A DNA stretch of 64,000 nucleotides. Source: Pseudocercospora fijiensis CIRAD86. Taxonomy: Eukaryota; Ascomycota; Dothideomycetes; Mycosphaerellales; Mycosphaerellaceae. Position 1 is the first letter of the stretch, and every line of letters starts with the position of its first letter. The position numbers and the translations under genes were made by a program. The stretch is taken from NCBI RefSeq assembly GCF_000340215.1, contig NW_006921540.1, positions 2,179,431 to 2,243,430 on the forward strand, given 5' to 3'. This document shows positions 58,398 through 64,000 of the stretch, piece after piece. The notes beneath the pieces are model-generated. The model saw nothing but the letters and a program-made list of their open reading frames with translations. It had not been told where the DNA came from and made no database searches.

Positions 58398-58547
58398 TAT
58401 TAAAGGTAGTACGTATTTAGGAAGATAGAACGTCGTACGAAGTATCTAAGAGAGCGCGAGAACGCGCGAGCTAAATAGATAGCGACAAGCGCTAAGACAT
58501 AGGACGGCCTGTCCCTCTTTTATATACTTAGACCCTGTCTTATAATA
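58398..58547 (-). repeat. LTR (5' LTR of minus-strand Gypsy element)
   Basis: Pair of the LTR at 51248-51397. Both are 150 bp long with no indel visible, so the differences are point transitions only. Confidence 0.88.
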
Positions 58548-58552
58548 GCCTC
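58548..58552. repeat. Target-site duplication, right copy (GCCTC)
   Basis: Identical to 51243-51247 on the far side of the element. Confidence 0.85.
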
Positions 58553-59520
58553 GGATAAACAGGTGCAATACCTCCTTAATAACTAGCGTAAGAAGTCGTA
58601 TCTATAGGCGACTTAGGCACGGCTAGGAAGCCCTCTTTTAATATAGGTCTAGACAATATCGCCTCTCGAGGGCTATTATAACGCTATTAAATACGATAAG
58701 AGGAAAGAGATAGTCTAGCTGTCTATATATAGTACTATAGTCGAGCTAATAACAATCGACGCTCGATTATTATAGAAGGCAGACCTTTAACTATACTAGG
58801 TTAGAAAATCTACTAACTTCTAGAAGGTTAAAGAGATACTATTCTTCGAGCGGCTTTAACCTCTAGCGGCTTAGGACCTTATTAGAAAGTAGCTATTAAT
58901 CGTAGAAGAGTATAAGGCAAAGGGCCTACTAACCTACTATAGCCTTATGCTATATAATAGATAGGAGCCGGCTCCGGCTTACTATAACTACCTTCCGTAG
59001 TTTCAAACCTACCTACCTTATTACTATATCCTTAGGTTCTACCTATTTGTTACGCTATTAATACTCTAGCAATAATAGGTATACGTTAATTAGTATACTA
59101 GCTTTAATTCTATAAAGATAAGCCTATATTAGAAGCAGCGAGATAGCGATTAGTTATAGCTAGAAGGCTACGAAGATACGCGGAAGCTATAGACTATAGG
59201 AGATCTATATCTTCGTAATTTAAGGTCGTACTATAACGAGGCCGCCGAGGGCCTATTTTAACACTTCTATCGTATTCGCGACGATAAGACCGTTAATCTA
59301 GTAGTACGCGATAGCTATATACGCGGCTTCCTTCGCAAGGTTAAGGACACGCTATATAGCCTTACTAACTACTCGATTACTAATTACTACGAGAGCGGCG
59401 CCCCTAAGGTTACTTTTATAGGTAAGCGGCCGCGGTAGTAGATCAAAATAGTCGTTAGAACTACAGAAGCTCTCACTAATCTATGTAGTACCTCCCCGGC
59501 GAACCCGGGTCCTAGATACT
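58553..59520 (+). mobile_element. Decayed Mutator-like transposase, 3' part
   Basis: Continues the plus-strand reading frame from 51247 without a shift once the Gypsy element and one copy of GCCTC are removed (ELRDKYAS then DKQVQYL across the join). Later fragments include SPLEGYYNAIKYDKRKEI and KAKGLLTYYSLMLY. The frame trails off near 59,430 (APKVTFIGKR). The composition returns to normal at about 59,520, so the outer end lies near there; no inverted repeat was recognised. Confidence 0.55.
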
Positions 59521-59602
59521 ATAAGACTAGGCTCAGACCTCATACATACATTGCAGCCACAACAGTCATCCAACTCGAATACTGGAGTAAAACCGCGCCA
59601 CA

Positions 59603-60128
59603 ATGAAGCCATTCTCCCTTCTGACAACAACCCTATTCACCGCCCTCACGGCAAACGCAAGAATCACAGGCTTCGCAGCCCCAAAAACCATAGCCCCAGA
59701 CTCAACCATCAAACTCCTCATCCTAACCGAAAACTTCTCCCAAACCGTCGACGACGTAGCGATATCCTTTGGAATTTCACCCACAAATACCTCGTACGCA
59801 GGAGCGTTGGGAGATGTCTTGAGTTCGAAATTTTTGGGTCCTGGTAAGTCGACAGGAAAAGGGGGAGAAAAACGGTAATGATGTGTGTTGTTGGTTGCTA
59901 ATGATACACGCCTCAGATCTCTCGAATATCATCGAAAATATTACGCATTATGTGCATGTTCCGGCGACGGGGTTTGAGAAGGGACAGAGTGTTACGTTGA
60001 CGGCTGCGCATTTTTCTTTGATTGGGGCGTTGAGGAGTCCGATTGCGACAAGTTATGCTGTGAATATTACGGTGGGGGATCTTACAAGTTTTGAGTACGT
60101 GAGGAGTAGTTTAGTTACTGGGAATTAG
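59603..60128 (+). CDS. NIS1-like secreted protein (candidate effector)
   Basis: Two exons, 59603-59843 and 59917-60128, with a 73-nt intron (GTAAGT...CAG, branch TGCTAAT); 150 aa. The N-terminus MKPFSLLTTTLFTALTANA is a signal peptide. The mature part begins RITGFAAPKTIAPDSTIKLLILTENFSQTVDD and continues with AISFGISP, LGDVLSSKFLGP and YVHVPATGFEKGQSVTLTAAHFSLIGA, the pattern of the fungal NIS1 family. NIS1 proteins are widespread secreted effectors of plant-associated fungi known to act on host pattern-recognition kinase signalling. N-glycosylation sequons (NFS, NTS, NIT) fit secretion. It starts only about 80 bp from RIP-mutated transposon DNA. Function here is inferred from family resemblance. 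Confidence 0.78.
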
Positions 60129-60298
60129 TCGTGTCCGACGAATGCGAGATCAGTCGTTACAAGTCTGGGTTTGTCAAGATGAATCACATTCAGCCTCGTG
60201 TGGCGGATAGATGAAAGTTGACGCTGAGATTCTGGTTCTTCTTTGTCATGTCCTGTCTCTCCATGACTGGAGCTGTGGCATATTTGATATCCAACTAT

Positions 60299-61978
60299 CT
60301 ATCCTCCAGGCGATGCAGAAGTCTCTCCGACATCAACATCTTTGAAAGGCTGTTCCGGAACAGCAAACATAGGCACTCTTTTAGGTGAGCTTGCCGTTAG
60401 ATGGGCTGGAATATCGCATGCAGACCCAGACCGCTCTCGAATTATATGCTCATCTCTTCTCGAGGCTCGAGAAGGTGCCTGAGACGAAGCTGTGGAATCA
60501 TCTCTTTGCAATGCGCCATTGGCAACCGTACTCGGCGGCGTTTTATTGGGCGAAGCTTGAGGCTTGTCGTTGATGCTGGCAGCGAGGCTGAGTGAGGAAT
60601 TGCTGATTGTCTTGGTTTCTGTTGTTGGAATATCCGGTATTGGTAGTCGGAAACCTTCATTGTGCTGTGGTTCGACAGTCTTCCCTTCGTTGATCGCGTT
60701 GACTTTTTCCCGTACACGAGACAGAGCCTCAGCATCATGCTCGTATGGCTTGGGGTCACCTGAAACGCCTGCCATCTGGTCTTGTGGTCCCTTTTGCGAG
60801 TCCTGTTCGACCCCAGTCAGCGGCTGCGAATTGGATGAAAAGAATGGACTCTTTCCATCACCATTCCTCTCTGCTTCCATCGAATTCTCAGTATCCTTCG
60901 TTTTTTCGTTCTCAGTCGCTGGATTGTTCTTCTTCCGTTTGGCGTCAGCTATCAGCCGGCTAAAGTCATCGCGGTGACGCTTTGCGTAGGAGGCGCCGTC
61001 GAAATCCTTCCGCATGACTGAGCCACTCAAGACATTTCCTTGTGGCGCTTTCCCGCCTTGTGTTCGTTCCCATACTTCCAGGTCACGGAGCAAGTCTCTT
61101 CGTGAACGAGGGTCATTCGAGTCGCAATTTGCATTCCAGATATTGACCCATTCTTTATGTCGACTTATCAAAAGTTGCTTCGAGCCGAAGTTCGGAAGGC
61201 CTTGTTCCTTGAGCTTCTTGGCCAAAGCTGTCTCTTTTAGCATCCCATAGCTCAGCTCATTGATGCGGTCCTGAGGACGTGAATTCTGTCTCGATGGAGG
61301 TTTCGATGCCACGCCGTTCAAATTTGTCTTCGACTTCGCCTTGCTTGCTTGCGTCTGCTCGTCTTCACATTTGTCGAGATGGTTGAATACTTCTTCCTCC
61401 TTCATGCGCTTGCCGCAACCTAGCGGACATGCTACCAAGCCGTCCGCTGGTCGCTCAGGCTCTGCATCTGGCTGGAATGATTCATCACCGCCGTCCTCAC
61501 TGTCCTCGATTTCGATAGCTTCAGGCTGAGAGCTCTGAGGATTGGCCATGCGCCGGCTCTTGCTTCTTGTCGTCCGACCTAATGTTTCTCCTTCCACTAC
61601 TTCATCTGAGTCATCCACCGCTGTCCGTTTCCGCTTGCCCTTCCTCTTTGGGTGCTCTATATCCTGCTGTGCTTTGCGCGCCAATTCTAGCGCTTTCGGT
61701 CGTGCATTAATGAATGTAGCGACAACTTCTTGGATCGCCCAATTGTTGCGCAGCTTGCTAGCCTGGTCTGAGGCTCGACATACCGGGCATTTGCCGTCGG
61801 AAGAAAGTGAGGTTCGTATACATCTTGAGCAAAAGGTATGGCTGCAAGTCGTGATCATCGGCGTGTCATAGAACTCTTTGCATATTTGACAATGGAGCGC
61901 GTTTTCGAGAGCGGCGAGGTCAGGTACGGAAGTGCCTATCCAGTCTGTAGAGTCAGGCACATCGTACGAAGAGTCCAT
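60299..61978 (-). CDS. E3 ubiquitin ligase RAD18 (postreplication repair)
   Basis: An intronless 559-aa frame. Order: RING finger C30 to C67 (CQICKEFYDTPMITTCSHTFC...CPVC), a Lys-rich linker (KRKGKRKRT) and an acidic stretch, a UBZ4 zinc finger with C184, C188, H200 and C204 (CPLGCGKRM...FNHLDKC), a SAP DNA-binding domain at about 243-277 (LKETALAKKLKEQGLPNFGSKQLL) and a long disordered Ser/Pro-rich tail. With Rad6 it monoubiquitinates PCNA Lys164 at stalled forks. The RING-UBZ-SAP order is diagnostic. The start is the first ATG (MDSSYDVPDSTDW). The GEL gene lies upstream on the same strand (391 bp apart). Confidence 0.95.
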   Translation of the reverse strand: MDSSYDVPDSTDWIGTSVPDLAALENALHCQICKEFYDTPMITTCSHTFCSRCIRTSLSSDGKCPVCRASDQASKLRNNWAIQEVVATFINARPKALELARKAQQDIEHPKRKGKRKRTAVDDSDEVVEGETLGRTTRSKSRRMANPQSSQPEAIEIEDSEDGGDESFQPDAEPERPADGLVACPLGCGKRMKEEEVFNHLDKCEDEQTQASKAKSKTNLNGVASKPPSRQNSRPQDRINELSYGMLKETALAKKLKEQGLPNFGSKQLLISRHKEWVNIWNANCDSNDPRSRRDLLRDLEVWERTQGGKAPQGNVLSGSVMRKDFDGASYAKRHRDDFSRLIADAKRKKNNPATENEKTKDTENSMEAERNGDGKSPFFSSNSQPLTGVEQDSQKGPQDQMAGVSGDPKPYEHDAEALSRVREKVNAINEGKTVEPQHNEGFRLPIPDIPTTETKTISNSSLSLAASINDKPQASPNKTPPSTVANGALQRDDSTASSQAPSRASRRDEHIIRERSGSACDIPAHLTASSPKRVPMFAVPEQPFKDVDVGETSASPGG

Positions 61979-62369
61979 AATATCCTGTTCATGGGTGTAG
62001 TGTCATTGACTTTGAAGATCAAGATCGGTTATCTCGCGCATGTTTCGCGTTACGCGGAAAGTGCGACGCGGTTGAGAACGCTGGATTTCATGGAGACCCT
62101 TCAATATTTACTGAAGCCTGCAGCTTCACATGCCCTGCGCAACGAACATCAGCAGGCAGATCAGATTTTCTCCATCTTTTCTACGCAATTGGAAAGAACT
62201 TTCGGGGAGCGAGAACAGTGCTTGCGGCGGAAAGAACATGTAAGCTCGCTGTTAATACAATGTATCTACACGAAAACCACAAATGCTGCTGCTGCTGGAT
62301 ATCTAATCATGTCCCATGACCCATAATGCATCGAAAGCCTTTCTCATTACTACGTTATGCCGTATGCAT
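61979..62369. other. Intergenic
   Basis: RAD18 promoter side and GEL 3' flank. A 162-codon plus-strand ORF (61838-62326) overlaps the RAD18 5' end antisense and shows no features. A short CTG run lies near 62287. Confidence 0.4.
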
Positions 62370-63903
62370 CTAAAGCACGGCCATACCAGCGCCAAAGATG
62401 ACAGCAGCCACGGCACCACCCAGCGTAGTCTTCCGTGGAGCAAGACCACTGCTGGTCGACGAGGCCGATCCAGAAGCTGAGCCAGTAGCCAGATCCCCAG
62501 AGCCAGGTCTATTAGCACTGGACTGCGGCTTAATGGCGAGGTTCTGGATTTCTGCACCATTGGTTTGATACACTGCGACTTGAACCTTTGTTTGCGTTAC
62601 CTTGACGATCTTGCCGATTGGTGCGTTCGAAACGCCGTTTGCGATGAGGGACGAGGCGCCTTGAGGCGTGCTGGGAATGTCGAAGTCGTTGCTGAAATCG
62701 TCGCTGTTGATCAAGCTGGAACTACAGTCTGGAGCCTGCAGCTTGGTTGCTGTATCATTCTGTGTGGTGATGAGAGTGATATTGAGTTTATTGTACTGAG
62801 ATTTGAGAGTGTTGTAGTCTCGAAGCAGAGTCATGGTGCCATTTTTGTTGACTTGCGTCATACCATAGTTGGAAGACTCCTGAGTCCACTCATAGACTAG
62901 ACCACCGGAGAGGGAGGTCATCCGAGGTCCGTAGAGAACTGGCACTTCTTCGAAGAGACGTGGCTCTGGTACGTTGCAGCCGTACTCGGAGAAGAACACT
63001 GGTATTGTGGAATTGCCGAACCACTCGACCAAGACATTGTAGCCGGAAGTTGTAAAGCTGGAGGCATCGCCACACCAGCTGTACGAGTTCAAACCAAAGA
63101 AGTCAGATCTTGACATGTCGTCGTTTCCATTGATGCACTGAAGGTATGCCCAAGTATCGTGCAGAACTTCCTGAACCTGAGCTGCCGAGTAGCCGACTGG
63201 GATTGTTCTAGAAGCGTGGTTCTTGATGTAGTTCTTCAAATCACGCTGAACGGCTCTGATGTATGGAGGATTGTCCTTGGCTGTGGGTACGTCGTTGATG
63301 ATCTCGTTTCCAGCAAAGAATCCGAGAGTGTTTGGATAATCCTTGAAAGCCTCGACAACTGTGAAGATGTGCTTGAGGTAGTCCGCAGTGTAACTAGCAC
63401 TGGGATTCGACCGGTCCAGGCTCTGGCCAGAGAGGGGCGAGTTCACGTCGATGATCATGTAGATTCCGACTGCGTTGAAGATAGACACGCATTCGTCGTG
63501 GTTCAAGGTAGGATCAACGTTGTACGACCGGATTGTGTTGACACCCAGCGCCTGCATCAAGGCAGCATCACGAAGACTTTGACTGCATCAGCAAGTGTCC
63601 CAGGTATGATGTGCCTCGAACACATGTGACCTACCAAGTCGTAGCATTGCTAAGAGGATCTCCACTGTTTGTACCATATGCGCCTTGTCCACCTGGCTGA
63701 TAGTCCACTCCAACAATCATCAACCGCTCCCCGCTGTCAGAATCAACAAACTCTTGCTGCTTGACCTCGATCGGATTCACGGCGGCGGCGGTGGCTGCGA
63801 GCGCGCATATCGATGCGAGGGCTGATAGCTAGGATTTATTAGCCAGTCTGCTTCTCAAGCATTTGATCGAGTGTATCCGTCATTCGAGACTTACGGGTCT
63901 CAT
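62370..63903 (-). CDS. GPI-anchored beta-1,3-glucanosyltransferase, GH72 (GEL/Gas family)
   Basis: Three exons: 63895-63903 (nine bases, MRP), 63635-63828 and 62370-63582, with introns of 66 and 52 nt; 471 aa. It is a cell-wall transglycosidase that elongates beta-1,3-glucan. Seen: signal peptide MRPLSALASICALAATAAA, the family opening GVDYQPGGQGAYG, LGVNTIRSYNVDP, the acid/base Glu in FFAGNEIIND, the nucleophile Glu in FFSEYGC, and VYEWTQESSNYG. There is no C-terminal CBM43 module, so it belongs to the short GEL type. The tail is Ser/Gly-rich and ends in a hydrophobic GPI-addition segment (TTLGGAVAAVIFGAGMAVL). The first exon is the shortest in the window and rests on splice logic alone, but yields a proper signal peptide. 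Confidence 0.93.
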
Positions 63904-64000
63904 ATTGGCGCCGAGAGAGAGACCCAATGCTTAGCTTTTGCTTCGTTCAACAGGGTCAAGCCTGGTTCTGGGACGCCTTCCCCGGCTTCGCTACCAGCTC

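Larger units (their letters stand above)
51248..58547 (-). mobile_element. Ty3/Gypsy LTR retrotransposon (chromovirus type), RIP-inactivated
   Basis: A 7.3-kb element, transcribed on the minus strand, with 150-bp LTRs and a 5-bp target duplication. A polypurine tract (GGAGGGGGGAG on the minus strand, 51401-51411) abuts the 3' LTR and fixes the orientation. Decayed domains in order along the minus strand: gag-like region about 56.5-58.3 kb, aspartic protease about 55.4-55.75 kb (an LLDCRATT patch where D-S/T-G is expected), reverse transcriptase about 54.4-54.95 kb (FVIIYLDNLLIY, so YLDD has become YLDN), RNase H about 53.6-54.2 kb, integrase about 52.5-53.15 kb, then a chromodomain near 51.89-51.98 kb (YKVDKILDSR). 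The Glu of the integrase triad reads as Lys. TAG stops throughout show it is dead. Confidence 0.87.

Noticed and set aside
49680..59520. Terminal inverted repeats for the outer Mutator-like element
   Set aside because: I compared the two borders and found only weak similarity (GGTCCTA-type words), not enough to call.
1..64000. A biosynthetic, CRISPR, or defence gene cluster
   Set aside because: Neighbouring genes belong to unrelated housekeeping pathways; no backbone synthase, transporter set or repeat-spacer array was seen.

Overview
The window is nuclear DNA of a filamentous ascomycete. Genes carry one to three short introns (mostly 50-115 nt, GT...AG, with CTAAC/CTGAC/CTAAT branch points), neighbours sit on either strand without operons, and the gene set is fungal (GH72 GEL glucanosyltransferase, Yra1/Mlo3-type RNA export factor, RAD18 with RING-UBZ-SAP, peroxisomal Lon, GMP synthase). 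The aldehyde dehydrogenase resembles the mould allergen family of Cladosporium and Alternaria, and a NIS1-like secreted protein is present. A plant-associated Dothideomycete is therefore my best inference; I cannot fix the genus. No tRNA, rRNA or CRISPR was recognised.

The window alternates gene-bearing blocks with blocks that look mutated by repeat-induced point mutation (RIP): rich in TpA, poor in CpA/TpG, still rich in CpG, and full of in-frame TAG codons. (1) 1-6.7 kb: a 507-bp tandem array, a 24-bp minisatellite and a decayed, probably Mutator-like transposon. (2) 6.7-34.1 kb: genes, in order a few doubtful small ORFs, peroxisomal Lon, an unknown protein, a GT17 glycosyltransferase, a Yra1/ALYREF factor, aldehyde dehydrogenase, a DUF924 protein, the VPS15 C-terminus next to a 100-N assembly gap, RNase III, mitoribosomal mS33, a 2EXR-like protein, a frameshifted GH115 enzyme and a truncated BTB gene. 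(3) 34.1-37.6 kb: a degenerate array of 24-28 bp units that begins where the BTB reading frame ends. (4) 38.1-49.0 kb: a small charged protein, GMP synthase, BCP1, a PAF-acetylhydrolase-like enzyme, 3-hydroxyisobutyrate dehydrogenase, a twin-ATPase ABC protein, and two small uncertain genes. (5) 49.7-59.5 kb: a nested transposon cluster, with a complete but dead chromovirus-type Gypsy element (150-bp LTRs, target duplication GCCTC) inside a decayed Mutator-like transposase. (6) 59.6-63.9 kb: a NIS1-like effector, RAD18 and a GEL glucanosyltransferase.

The genes are mostly unrelated housekeeping functions rather than a pathway cluster. Two divergent pairs share short promoters: RNase III with mS33 (274 bp, holding a GT microsatellite) and GMP synthase with BCP1 (364 bp). 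The features most worth a second look are the 687-nt intron of the Yra1-like gene (yeast YRA1 also has an unusually long, autoregulatory intron), the nested and exactly delimited retroelement, the uncharacterised array at 34.1-37.6 kb, and the effector about 80 bp from RIP-mutated DNA.
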